In this document: positions 26,154 through 36,000 of the stretch, one piece after another
How positions within the stretch are numbered: the stretch's first letter is position 1
Layout of the letters: each line of letters starts with the position of its first letter
From: Bacteroidia bacterium
GTDB lineage: Bacteria > Bacteroidota > Bacteroidia > J057
Direction of reading: 5' to 3'
Assembly: GCA_033391075.1 (NCBI GenBank)
Contig: JAWPMV010000001.1
Coordinates: 6,944,001-7,008,000, forward strand
Length of the DNA stretch: 64,000 bases
Program-made: the position numbers and the translations under genes
Notes under the pieces: model-generated
The model's input: only the letters and a program-made list of their open reading frames with translations
Databases searched by the model: none
Told to the model about the DNA's origin: nothing

Positions 26154-27032
26154 ATGAAAGGAATTATCCTCGCAGGTGGGTCTGGTACTCGCCTCTACCC
26201 GCTGACCATAGCTGTAAGTAAACAGATCATGCCTATCTATGATAAGCCCATGATCTATTATCCTTTATCAACTCTGCTGGCTGCCGGAATACGAGAAATT
26301 CTGATTATTTCTACGCCCAGAGATCTCCCGTTCTTTAAGCAATTATTGGGAGACGGTTCCCGGATAGGTGCCTCTTTTTCTTATGCGGTTCAGGAGAATC
26401 CTGAAGGCCTGGCTCAGGCATTTATCATCGGAGAGGAATTTGTAGGAGGAGAAGCTGCCGCCCTGATTTTGGGAGACAATATCTTCTATGGAGAACAATT
26501 GGCCAATACCCTATTCGAAGCCAGTCAAAAGGTAGAAGAAGAAGGGGGCGGTCGTGTTTTTGCCTATCATGTCTCCAATCCGAGAGCCTATGGAGTGATC
26601 GAGTTTGACAAGGAAGGCAAGGCAATCAGCATAGAGGAAAAGCCGGAGCATCCGAAATCTTCCTATGCAGTTCCCGGGGTTTATTTTTATGGATCGGATG
26701 TCATAGAAATTGCCAAAAATCTGAAGCCTTCTCCAAGAGGAGAGTTGGAAATCACAGATGTGAATCGGACCTATCTGGAAAGAGGAGATTTAAAAGTTTC
26801 TATTTTGGGTAGGGGAACAGCCTGGCTAGACACAGGCACGCATGATTCTTTGATACAGGCGGGAAACTTTGTTCGCATTATAGAGAAGCGGCAGGGATTA
26901 AAGATCGGTTGTATCGAGGAAGTGGCTTATCGTATGGGATATATAGATGCCGATCAGTTACGGGAAATTGCCGCACCCCTTGTTAAAAGTGGCTACGGCA
27001 AATACCTCATGGAATTACTCGATGAGGCCTGA
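26154..27032 (+). CDS. rfbA: Glucose-1-phosphate thymidylyltransferase
   Basis: 292 residues of the RmlA family, which joins glucose-1-phosphate and dTTP to dTDP-glucose, the first step of dTDP-rhamnose and other dTDP-sugars. The N-terminus is [18 protein letters not shown] with the nucleotide loop; [30 protein letters not shown] and [18 protein letters not shown] are all classical. The C-terminal [20 protein letters not shown] confirms the long RmlA form. It ends the operon; its stop codon touches the stop of the convergent M56-M23 gene with no gap. Confidence 0.95.
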   Translation: MKGIILAGGSGTRLYPLTIAVSKQIMPIYDKPMIYYPLSTLLAAGIREILIISTPRDLPFFKQLLGDGSRIGASFSYAVQENPEGLAQAFIIGEEFVGGEAAALILGDNIFYGEQLANTLFEASQKVEEEGGGRVFAYHVSNPRAYGVIEFDKEGKAISIEEKPEHPKSSYAVPGVYFYGSDVIEIAKNLKPSPRGELEITDVNRTYLERGDLKVSILGRGTAWLDTGTHDSLIQAGNFVRIIEKRQGLKIGCIEEVAYRMGYIDADQLREIAAPLVKSGYGKYLMELLDEA

Positions 27033-28436
27033 TCACTTCAGGTACGTATTAGGATTCACTCTTTTGCTATCTTTTAGAATCTCAAAATGCAAATGGGGTC
27101 CGGTAGAAGCTCCTGAATTACCACTAAGGCCAATTACTTCTCCTTGTTTTACGGTTTGACCTTCTTTCACTTTCATATCTGAAAGCTGAGCATACATGCT
27201 TTCGAAGCCGTCGGCATGCTTAAGTCGGATATGTTTTCCATACCCTCCTTTTTGCATTTTTGCAAAAACGACTGTCCCACTTGCACTTGCTTTTACTGGA
27301 GTGCCTGTTTCTGCTCTAAGGTCAATCCCAAAATGCCATTTCTTCACTTTTTGAATGGGATGGATTCTTTGTCCCCAATCAGAAACGATCTCAACTTTAT
27401 CCAGGGGATAGATAAAACCATCTTCTTCTTCAAGCTGAAGACTGAGATCACTTAACAGTAGATAGTACTGATCAAGACTAGCTTGAAGCTGCTCTTCTAA
27501 GTCGATCTTTTCCTCAAGCATTTGTGGTTCCAGTGCCAACTCGCAAGCACTTCCAAACATGAGTAGAATTCCCATCAGCGAAGGTAGAATCAAATACCTC
27601 AAAGACTGGGTGGGTGTTTTTAATAACATATTGATACGATGTTTAATAGGTGAATAGGCAAATGAATGCAGGGGGAATGCATGTTTTGTTGAATCCTTGT
27701 GTACCAATTTTAAAAGCAATCGAGAGTAAGCAAATTTGTTTTCCTGATGGGCAACAGCCGCATCGGCCAAATATTCGTGTAGGTCCTTCATCTCTCTTTT
27801 GAGCAAGGACATAAGGGGGAGAAACCAAAAAATAATATGAAGTGCGTCCAGAAATAGCAGGTCCAGGCTGTGTCCTTGCCTCGCATGAACTTCTTCATGT
27901 TTGATGATTCGTTCTTGATCTTCCTGATTCAATTCCTGAAGTTCTTGCCCGATGAATATGTAATTGAAAGCGGAGAAGCTTTGAGTCTCAGAGCTATTTA
28001 CCCAAAAAAGTCCCGATTGGTATGAAACTTTACTTCTGTTGATCAACTGAAAAAGCTTCTTCCAGGAAGTCAAAATCGGAACAGCGATGATACCCAATCC
28101 CAAAGCATATATGAATTTTACGAGTAGGCCAAGATTCCAAAGAGAAACTTGTGTCGCCTCACTGGAAATAATGGTCTTTTCCCCTTCATCTTTCCAGACC
28201 ATCCATTCATCTTCCAGACTTTCGACAAAGCTATATCCTTCTGCCAGACTTGTTCCCGGCTGTAGATTCAAGCTGAAGTTCAGGAGAGGATAAATGAGTG
28301 CAAGGCAAAGGAAAGTCAAGAGGAAAATCCGATTTGCCTTGAACTTTGTGTGCTGCTTCAGGAAAAATCTATAAAGGATATAGACGAGGGAAATCCCTAT
28401 GGAAGCCTTTAAGAGATATATGAAAAAGTAGCTCAT
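27033..28436 (-). CDS. BlaR1-like M56 sensor peptidase fused to M23 (LytM) peptidase
   Basis: 467 residues. The N-terminal half (1-297) is a BlaR1/MecR1-type membrane module with four hydrophobic segments (about 2-22, 36-58, 98-122, 278-297) and the cytoplasmic zinc motif HEEVH at 180-184. A short helical linker (about 303-340) leads to a complete M23 peptidase (341-467) with both zinc motifs: HFGID (H368, D372) and HLHFE (H448, H450). In BlaR1 the external end is a penicillin-binding sensor; here a peptidoglycan endopeptidase fold takes its place. The likely model, by inference, is cell-wall sensing that triggers cleavage of the BlaI-like repressor encoded just upstream (4-base overlap). All metal ligands are intact, so the M23 part may be active, not only a binding domain. 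Confidence 0.85.
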   Translation of the reverse strand: MSYFFIYLLKASIGISLVYILYRFFLKQHTKFKANRIFLLTFLCLALIYPLLNFSLNLQPGTSLAEGYSFVESLEDEWMVWKDEGEKTIISSEATQVSLWNLGLLVKFIYALGLGIIAVPILTSWKKLFQLINRSKVSYQSGLFWVNSSETQSFSAFNYIFIGQELQELNQEDQERIIKHEEVHARQGHSLDLLFLDALHIIFWFLPLMSLLKREMKDLHEYLADAAVAHQENKFAYSRLLLKLVHKDSTKHAFPLHSFAYSPIKHRINMLLKTPTQSLRYLILPSLMGILLMFGSACELALEPQMLEEKIDLEEQLQASLDQYYLLLSDLSLQLEEEDGFIYPLDKVEIVSDWGQRIHPIQKVKKWHFGIDLRAETGTPVKASASGTVVFAKMQKGGYGKHIRLKHADGFESMYAQLSDMKVKEGQTVKQGEVIGLSGNSGASTGPHLHFEILKDSKRVNPNTYLK

Positions 28437-28810
28437 GATTTATCCTCCTTTTTTTCGCCTTCATCAATCAGATTCAGGAGCTCTTCCAATTCATTTTTCC
28501 CCAATTCCTCTTCCTTGACCATATAGGATACGACAGACTCTATAGATCCTTCGAAATAATTGCTCATCAACTTTCGAAAACTAAATCTTCGATATTCTTC
28601 TTTGCTGATTAGCGGATGGTACTGATAAGAACGACCATAAGCCTTATGCCCGATAAATTCTTTTTCTTCCAGTATTCTGACAATGGTAGAAACAGAAGTG
28701 TAGGGTGGGGCAGGGGGAGGCATTTCTGCAATGATCTCTTTGACGAAGGCTGCTTCCAGCTTCCAAAGGATCTGCATGATCTTCTCTTCAGCTTTGGTTA
28801 ATTGTTCCAT
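28433..28810 (-). CDS. blaI: BlaI/MecI/CopY-family transcriptional repressor
   Basis: 125 residues with a winged-helix N-terminus: LTKAEEKIMQILWKLE, then VKEIIAEMPPPAPPYTSVSTIVRILEEKEFIGHKAYGR, the hallmark of this family (helix-turn-helix about 40-60). Family members repress their own promoter as dimers and are cut by the BlaR1-type peptidase when the signal is present. The stop overlaps the start of the M56-M23 gene (ATGA), so the pair is translated together. The name blaI denotes the family only; no beta-lactamase lies nearby. Two tandem inverted repeats overlap its promoter. Confidence 0.9.
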   Translation of the reverse strand: MEQLTKAEEKIMQILWKLEAAFVKEIIAEMPPPAPPYTSVSTIVRILEEKEFIGHKAYGRSYQYHPLISKEEYRRFSFRKLMSNYFEGSIESVVSYMVKEEELGKNELEELLNLIDEGEKKEDKS

Positions 28811-28814
28811 GTCC

Positions 28815-28860
28815 CAAAGCTATAACTTAATTTTACGTTAAACAACTTATTTTTAAGTTG
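28815..28860 (-). promoter_or_regulatory. blaI promoter with two tandem operator dyads
   Basis: On the minus strand: TTG (28843-28845), 20 bases, then TAGCTTTG (28815-28822), then GGAC and the ATG: an exact match to the Bacteroidota promoter consensus with a probable leaderless start. Two 18-base dyads with 4-base spacers overlap it: CAACTTA-TTTT-TAAGTTG (28843-28860, perfect) and TAACTTA-ATTT-TACGTTA (28823-28840, one mismatch). Their centres are 20 bases apart, about two helical turns, as expected for cooperative repressor binding. Confidence 0.65.
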
Positions 28861-28885
28861 ATTCATAAAATTTATTGAAAATAAG

Positions 28886-28911
28886 TAGGGGCAGCTCATG
28901 AGCTGCCCCTA
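28886..28911 (-). terminator. 26-base perfect palindrome, terminator-like
   Basis: TAGGGGCAGCTCA plus its exact complement form a 26-base perfect palindrome between the amidohydrolase stop and the blaI promoter. On the minus strand CTTATTTTC follows, a weak T-rich tail. It probably ends the amidohydrolase message. Confidence 0.5.
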
Positions 28912-28945
28912 GCAAAAAACGGTATATTTCAGGTGGATTACCGCC

Positions 28946-30253
28946 CTATTTCATCCGCATATAATCCAATGCCATACGTGATAAGCTTCTGACTCCCAGT
29001 ACAAAACCTCCTTCGTCTATGTAAAAGTCAGGGGTATGGTGAGAAGCTACATCCTGGGCGCGCTTTCCTGCTTCCATTCCTCCCAGAAAAAAATAAACTC
29101 CGGGAATTTCTTTTTGAAAAAATGAGAAATCTTCAGCTCCAGTAGTCGCATTCATTTCGATTACCCGATTCTTTCCTGCCACATTTTGTAGAGTGGGAAG
29201 CATCATTTTGGTAAGGGCTGGGTCATTGTAGGTAACAGGTGCACCTAAAGGAATATTCACTTCTGCAGTAGTGCCCATACTCTCCGCGATATTGGTAGCG
29301 GTGAGGTGAATCTGTTTATGGATTTCCTTTTGCATAGTGGAGTCCAGGGCACGTATAGTTCCTACCATCCGTACTTCTTCAGGGATGATGTTATTTCGAA
29401 CTCCCCCATGAATCGCCCCGACAGTTACAACTGCTGCATTTTGAGTCAGAGGCATGCGACGACTCACGATGGTTTGCAGTCCGGTAATAATATGGGCGGA
29501 AGCAATGATGGGGTCTGCGCCGGCCCAGGGAGATGAACCATGGGTTTGCTTTCCCCGAACAATAATTTCAAAAAAGTCTGCACTGGCCATGATCCCACCT
29601 GAGCGATAGGTAATCACATTGACGGGAACTTTGCTGCTGATGTGCAGGCCAAAAATCACATCCACATCCGGATTTTTAAGCGCCCCTTCCTTGACCATCA
29701 GTTTTGCACCTCCTTCTTCACCTTGAGGAGCGCCTTCTTCCGCAGGTTGAAAAATGAATTTTATTGTTCCGGGGATTTGTTCTTTCACTTCGCTTAGGAT
29801 GCTGGCCACTCCCATCAGGATGGCAACATGGCTATCATGTCCACAGGCATGCATGACCCCTACATCCTGGCCGTCAAAGACAGAAGTCACCTTTGAGGCA
29901 AAGGGAACAGGCGTCCGCTCCACAACTGGCAGGGCATCCATATCTGCACGCAGGCCTACCACAGGTCCGGGTTTTCCTCCTTTTAGAATACCAATCACTC
30001 CTGTATGTGCGACAGCTGTTTGAACTTCGATCCCTAAGGATCTAAGGTGTTTGGCCACATATTCAGCTGTTTTAAATTCCCGATTGGAGAGTTCCGGATT
30101 CTGGTGGATATGTCGTCTCCATTTTACCACGGACTCCTCTATTTCCTGAGCGAGTTTATCGATACGCTCATCGAGTTCGTCATATTGAGCGTGTAGCTGT
30201 ATTGCTGAAACACAGAGAATCAGGCAAAAGAGCTTTCTGAGTAATGAGTTCAT
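28946..30253 (-). CDS. Secreted M20-family amidohydrolase
   Basis: 435 residues with a signal peptide (MNSLLRKLFCLILCVSAIQLHAQ). The family includes N-acyl-amino-acid and hippurate hydrolases (M20D), which remove acyl groups from amino acids. Seen: RRHIHQNPELSNREF, LRADMDALPV (about 102-110), the metal cysteine and histidine in HACGHDSHVAILMG (C137, H139), FQPAEEGAPQGEEGGAKLM with the catalytic glutamate, and HGSSPWAGADPI of the dimer domain. Near the C-terminus ATTGAEDFSFF supplies a metal ligand region. Export to the periplasm is unusual for bacterial homologs but common in Bacteroidota. Substrate unknown. Confidence 0.88.
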   Translation of the reverse strand: MNSLLRKLFCLILCVSAIQLHAQYDELDERIDKLAQEIEESVVKWRRHIHQNPELSNREFKTAEYVAKHLRSLGIEVQTAVAHTGVIGILKGGKPGPVVGLRADMDALPVVERTPVPFASKVTSVFDGQDVGVMHACGHDSHVAILMGVASILSEVKEQIPGTIKFIFQPAEEGAPQGEEGGAKLMVKEGALKNPDVDVIFGLHISSKVPVNVITYRSGGIMASADFFEIIVRGKQTHGSSPWAGADPIIASAHIITGLQTIVSRRMPLTQNAAVVTVGAIHGGVRNNIIPEEVRMVGTIRALDSTMQKEIHKQIHLTATNIAESMGTTAEVNIPLGAPVTYNDPALTKMMLPTLQNVAGKNRVIEMNATTGAEDFSFFQKEIPGVYFFLGGMEAGKRAQDVASHHTPDFYIDEGGFVLGVRSLSRMALDYMRMK

Positions 30254-30411
30254 AAGTTATTATTGATGTAATCCCTGAAAATAAAGGAAGGCAAACTTGC
30301 ATCCAAATTCCGGCAAGGTCGCAATTTTGCCTTTTGCCACAATTTTGCCCCCTTTGTTTTGACCTGAGTGGAGGACGTATTAGTTTAGGGTTTTCTAGGA
30401 AAAAATCCATT

Positions 30412-32991
30412 ATGGCAAAGAAATCACCCAGGCGTAAGAAAGCAGCGCCTAAGGCCCAAAAGACTTCCCCCAAAGCAAAAGTGGCTGGCTCAGGGATGAA
30501 ACCCTGGCAGAAGAAATTACTGACACATGGAGGAATCCTCCTGCTTTTTTACATCATCGTCATCGGATATTTCAGACCTATAGTCTTTGATGGACAGGTT
30601 GTACGCCAGCATGATATCATAAACTATCAGGGCATGGCAAAAGAAACCATCGACTATCGGATGGAGACAGGTGAAGAGGCGCTTTGGACGACACGCCTTT
30701 TCAGTGGGATGCCGACCTATCAGACTTCCACCCGATATACGGGTAATATCTTTTATCTTCTGGATAAATATGTTTTTCGCTTTGGCCTTCCCAGACCTGC
30801 GAATTATGTCTTTATCACCTTTGCCGGATTTTATCTCCTTCTACTTGTTTGTGGCCTCAATCCCTGGCTGAGTGCCCTGGGGGCTGCCGCCTATTCCTTA
30901 TCCTCCTATTTCTTTATTATACATGGTCCGGGGCATACCTCCAAGGCCAATGCTATCGCCTATATGGCACCTGTAATAGCGGGGATCATTCTGACATATC
31001 AAGGGCGATTATTATTGGGGGGAGTGGTGACGGCCTTTTTCCTGGCCATGGAAATCTATACGAATCACTTACAGATTACCTACTTCCTCGCAATCATGAT
31101 TGCTGGATTGGGGATCAGTTATGCTATAGATGCTTTCCGAGAAAATACTATGCCGGCCTTCCTCAAGGCTTCCGGAGTTCTCTTGATAGCAGCTATGGTT
31201 GGTGTGGGACCTAATATTGCCAAACTCTGGACTACCTCAGAATACGCATCCGAAACTACCCGGGGAAAATCTGAACTCCCCAATGCAGAAGGAAAACTGG
31301 ATTCAGGACTGGACCTGGAATATGCCTTCCGTTGGAGTTATGATGTGCCCGAGACACTTACCCTCATGATCGCCAATAGCTATGGAGGAGCAAGTGCAAC
31401 CAAAGTTACAGATCGAGATTTTACCAGTAGATTTAACCAAAGAGAAATCCAATTGCCGACCTATTGGGGATCTCAACAGATACACTCAACCGCAGGGCCT
31501 GTTTATGTTGGTGCCCTGGTATGCTTCCTCTTTGTGCTGGGTTTATTCTTGGTAAATAGCCATCTGAAATGGTGGCTGCTGGGATTGACTTTGCTTTCCT
31601 TTATGATGTCATGGGGACGAAATTTTATGGGATTCAATGAATTTCTGTTCAATAACCTTCCCATCTACAACAAATTTCGGGCACCGGCTATGCTGCTCGT
31701 AATCGCAGAATTTACCATGCCGCTACTTGGGGCATTGGCGCTACACGAAATTTTCAGCAAAGAAAAGAGTCTGGATAGAAAGAAAGTTGAAAGAAGTATC
31801 TATATCGCAGCAGGTCTTACAGGAGGAATTTCTCTCATTTTTGCCCTGATGCCGGAACTCTTTTTCAGCTTTGAAGGTCCCGGAGATGGGGGCTATCTGA
31901 ATAGAGAAGGAGGGGCTGCTATGCTGGAGATTACCCGAGAGTATCGAGTCAAGATGTTTACGAGTGATGCCTGGAGAACCTTTGGTTTTATAGCTGCGGG
32001 TGCTGCCTTACTTTGGCTCTATATAAAAGGGACGATAAAGAATAGAAATCTTGTTTTCGCTGGCTTGGCAGCTATCATTTTGCTGGATATGATTCCGGTG
32101 AATTGGCGCTACCTCAATAATGATAATTTCGAAAAAGAAAGAAATTTCCAGGCTGGATTGAATCCTACGCAGGCGGATCAGTTTATTCTTCAGGATCAAG
32201 ACCCTAACTATCGAGTGATAAATCTATCCGTAAGCACCTGGAATGATGCTATAACTTCCTATCATCACAAATCTATAGGAGGGTATCATGCGGCAAAACT
32301 CGGACGCTATCGGGACATGATTAGTCGACATCTGGGTGGAGAAGTGAATGAATTTATTAGCCTGATTCAATCGCAACCGGCTGATTCGGTCTTCCAGGCA
32401 GGCATGTCAAGGCTGCAGGTGTTGAATATGCTCAACACTCGCTACTTGATCATTAATCCCAATGCCAGGGCAGTACAAAACCCTTCGGCCATGGGCAATG
32501 CCTGGTTTGTATCTAATGTGCAAAAAGTGAATAGCCCATTAGAAGAGATCAATGCCCTTCAGAATTTTGATCCTCGACGCACGGCAGTAGTCGATCAAAA
32601 TATCTTTGAGGGAGCCTTTGGAAAACAGTTGGAAGGATTCACACCAGCCGGAGGAACTGCCAGAATTACGCAGACCGCGTTTGCCCCTAATCACCTGGTT
32701 TATGAATCCAATTCGCAAGCAGATGCTTTAGCCGTTTTCTCAGAAATCTATTATGATCAGGGGAAAGGATGGCAGGCCTATATCGACGGTCAGCCAGTGG
32801 ATCATATGCGGGCCAACTATATTCTGCGTGCCTTGAAGATTCCTGCTGGGACGCATAAAATTGAATTCAAATTTGAACCTAATTCCTATTATATCGGGAA
32901 TAATATCTCTTTATTCTTCTCCATTCTCCTTTGGCTGGGAATTGTCTTTGTAGTGTATAAGGAATTGAGGAGGAAAGAAATAATCAAATAG
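30412..32991 (+). CDS. YfhO-family polytopic membrane protein with basic N-terminal tail
   Basis: 859 residues from the ATG at 30412 (an upstream frame to 30334 has no coding character). A very basic tail comes first (about 1-30, rich in Lys, Ala and Pro: KKSPRRKKAAPKAQK), then a YfhO-type body: many membrane segments between about 40 and 600 (GILLLFYIIVIGYFRP, YVFITFAGFYLLLLVCGL), a conserved external loop with GIIRNFP-type residues replaced by RTTRGKSELPNAEG, and a C-terminal periplasmic domain with YDQGKGWQAYIDG. YfhO proteins are thought to help glycosylate teichoic acids or lipoproteins in Firmicutes; in Bacteroidota the role is not known. The gene is convergent with the macroglobulin gene. 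Confidence 0.82.
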   Translation: MAKKSPRRKKAAPKAQKTSPKAKVAGSGMKPWQKKLLTHGGILLLFYIIVIGYFRPIVFDGQVVRQHDIINYQGMAKETIDYRMETGEEALWTTRLFSGMPTYQTSTRYTGNIFYLLDKYVFRFGLPRPANYVFITFAGFYLLLLVCGLNPWLSALGAAAYSLSSYFFIIHGPGHTSKANAIAYMAPVIAGIILTYQGRLLLGGVVTAFFLAMEIYTNHLQITYFLAIMIAGLGISYAIDAFRENTMPAFLKASGVLLIAAMVGVGPNIAKLWTTSEYASETTRGKSELPNAEGKLDSGLDLEYAFRWSYDVPETLTLMIANSYGGASATKVTDRDFTSRFNQREIQLPTYWGSQQIHSTAGPVYVGALVCFLFVLGLFLVNSHLKWWLLGLTLLSFMMSWGRNFMGFNEFLFNNLPIYNKFRAPAMLLVIAEFTMPLLGALALHEIFSKEKSLDRKKVERSIYIAAGLTGGISLIFALMPELFFSFEGPGDGGYLNREGGAAMLEITREYRVKMFTSDAWRTFGFIAAGAALLWLYIKGTIKNRNLVFAGLAAIILLDMIPVNWRYLNNDNFEKERNFQAGLNPTQADQFILQDQDPNYRVINLSVSTWNDAITSYHHKSIGGYHAAKLGRYRDMISRHLGGEVNEFISLIQSQPADSVFQAGMSRLQVLNMLNTRYLIINPNARAVQNPSAMGNAWFVSNVQKVNSPLEEINALQNFDPRRTAVVDQNIFEGAFGKQLEGFTPAGGTARITQTAFAPNHLVYESNSQADALAVFSEIYYDQGKGWQAYIDGQPVDHMRANYILRALKIPAGTHKIEFKFEPNSYYIGNNISLFFSILLWLGIVFVVYKELRRKEIIK

Positions 32992-33017
32992 TTAGCAACA
33001 AAGCGGAGGAAAATTCC

Positions 33018-36000
33018 CTAAGGGGAGTAAACCTCAAGAAATACAGGCCCTTTGATCTTTCTTTTAAAGATCAGGGCCTTTTTCTTTTGTGTTAAGCTGA
33101 GATCTTTTACGTCAATACTATTGATCCCTTTATCCCTGATCTGCTCCCAGGAAGGCTGTAAAAGCTTCAGAATCGAAGCCTGCCAGTAGGGGCCTGGCCT
33201 TTTGCTTCTTAGATTGGCAATTACCCAGGATAGTTTCTCTTCTTTCTTTTCAGCCAGAACCTCCTGCTCATGCAATTGAGTTAAGGCTCGCCAGGAGGCT
33301 TGCCAAGCTGGATCAATTTTATAATTCGCCAACCCTTTCCTCAACTCCACATATTTAGCTTTTTCCGCAGTCCAAATGATGGCCTCTGGAACGGGATGCA
33401 GGTAGAGACTATCGAGATAATGTAAGGCGTGGGCCATCGTCTGCTGCTGAAAAATACTACTGCTAATCCCCAGGCTTTTCAGGTCTGTTTCCATTGCAAG
33501 GAGGGATAGAGTAAAGGCAGGATCAATATCCTTAATACCTTCTTCTATAAAAGCACCATTGGATGTTTGTTTTGCACGGAGTCGATATGCCAAACGTTTT
33601 TCCAGTTCATTCAGATAGGAAATCTCCAATTCGCCTTCATAAACCTTTTGGATCCAGGATTGGAACTGAGGATCAAGCTTATCCATTTCTTTCAGAACAG
33701 AGATCGCAAAAAGGGCCTCTTGTATAGAGTGGGGATCATGGACATTCACATGGGCAATGAGACTCGGCAAAGAGCGAATGGCAAAAAAGGCAGGATCTCG
33801 ACTGGCTCGGAAGCGAAATTTCTTTCCTTGCTCTTTGGACTGCAGGTCAATGCGGTACTTTTTCTGCTTGTTGGGAATGCTATAATGCTTGCGCCCCCAA
33901 GCATAATTTTGAGCCTGAACAAAGAGAGGAGACTCAAAAGATATCTCGTCTTCCTCGCTTCCTCCTGAAAGCCTGAGTTCATAAACCCCTTCTTTTTCGG
34001 GTGCTGTAATTCTGTTTTCCAGCTTGCTTGCTTTGTCCTTTTCAATTTCTACAGAATAGCTTTCTGATTTGTTGTTCAGATGAAGGTCCACCCCTAATTT
34101 ATTGAGCGTACTGGAAAGTGATAATAAGGTAAAAGACAAGTCTTTAGTTTTGCCTGCCTCAGCCACAGGATCATGCTCCTGGAGTACGATTATAGCTAAG
34201 GAATTGGAGTCCTGAAATTCACGATAGGCGAAGGAATTATGTTCATCCATAATCAGGCTCATGAACATCTGAGGATTAATTCCTTTTGTTCTGTTAAAGG
34301 GCAGGATTCTTCGCTCTCCTTCCTCAAGGAATTCAAAAGCAAAGGAACTTTCTTGCTTCCAGGCATTTTGACTCTCCCATTTATCCAAAGCCCAATCTAC
34401 CTGCCTTTGAAAATTGAGATTGACATTGGCAAAGAGATTGATCCATCGGTGGGGAGGAGGGATAGATCTGCGATCGCGGGGGAAACTCAGAACACCATTA
34501 GCAGTTTGCTGGAAGAATTCTGAGGCTTCTCTATGATCTGTATTCGGTAGCCAGGAAATAGAGGGATACGCATACAAAGGAAAACTTAAGCTTTCTTCCC
34601 AAATTTTACCTCCTGCCAAAGCCGCTCTTGCAGGTTCGAGGTACCGCCTGCTCTGCTCCTGATTTTTTCTTTTTACTGCGCTTGGAAGCCCAAATGAGAA
34701 GTCGGCTAATCCCGGGCTGTTTGCAGGGACTTTCGCATAAAAAGCATGCAGGGAAGTCCGGGCTTTCTCCTGAAGTTGGAGGGCTACTGAATGCTTCTCA
34801 GAAGCTTCTAAATGATAGTCAGGTTCTGTACCAAGAACGCTTATAAGTTGAGAGACCCAGGTCGCTTCATTCCTGTATATAAAAGAAAAGGAAAGACTGA
34901 GATTTCCGATATGATGTTCATCCAAAACAAAGTTTACTTGCTGTCCTTGTTCTCCCGCTTTTAGCAATCCTCTTGTCAAATTCTTTCTGCCTCTATTGAT
35001 TTGGTATTGTATATCGATTCCTTCCACTTTGCTTTTCAAGGATGCAATCAGGCTATCTCCGGGTCGATATACTTCCTGATTTAAGGAATAGGAAAAAAAT
35101 TCAGGAATATCGCTATGACTCTTTTTTTTCGCTTTCAGTCGGAAATAATGACGTTTTTGTAGGAGCCTTTTTTCTTTGAAAGGAAGAATCATACGAACCC
35201 GATACATTCCAGGCTTCCACTTCTCCGTCTGAAAGGAAATTTTTTCGATACCCTCTTCTGAATTAAGGCTATCCATATAGACGGTATCGACAATGCCCCA
35301 GCTTCTGAAGTCATCTTCAAAGCCATAGACATCATCGGGAAAATCTTTCCGATAATCCTCTTCTGAAACCAAATGAAGGTCGGGAATCATCCAACGCCTT
35401 TTTCTGTAAATCTCTTTCGGATTTTCCAGGGATTCTATGATGACTTTCCCCTTGAAAGGAAGGTCTTCTCCCAATAAGTTCCGAACCTGAAATTCCAACT
35501 TCATTTCTTTTCCTTTCTCCACTTCATCTCCTCCATGGATAGCAAGAGATTTCCCACTTTCACTTATCAGAAGATTATAGCTTTCGATCATCTTTTCTCC
35601 TTCCGGATCAGTTGCCACCAGTCGAACTTTGTAAAAGTAGACGGGACGCTGAGCTATGGGGTGACTGGGATCGGGGCGGGTATGGAAAGCAAGTTGAAAT
35701 TTCCCCAGGGAATCAATGCTTGCATTTCCCTGTTTCACCAGAACTTCCTGATGATGCGGAATGGGTTTCCACCAACTATAATCTCCCCAATCCGGAAATC
35801 GAACATCCCGGGTAACGAGATATCGAAGGTCTGCATCCTCCCAAAGAGTTTCAGGAGGCCCCAGCATTTGTCCATATAGGCTAACGGTATCTTTGGGGGC
35901 ATATGTTTTTTTATCCTGCTGTATCTGCAATCCATAAGGGGATTGATTTCTTTCGACTATATCTATGCCGGCATAAGCAGCTCCGCAAAAAATATAAAGC

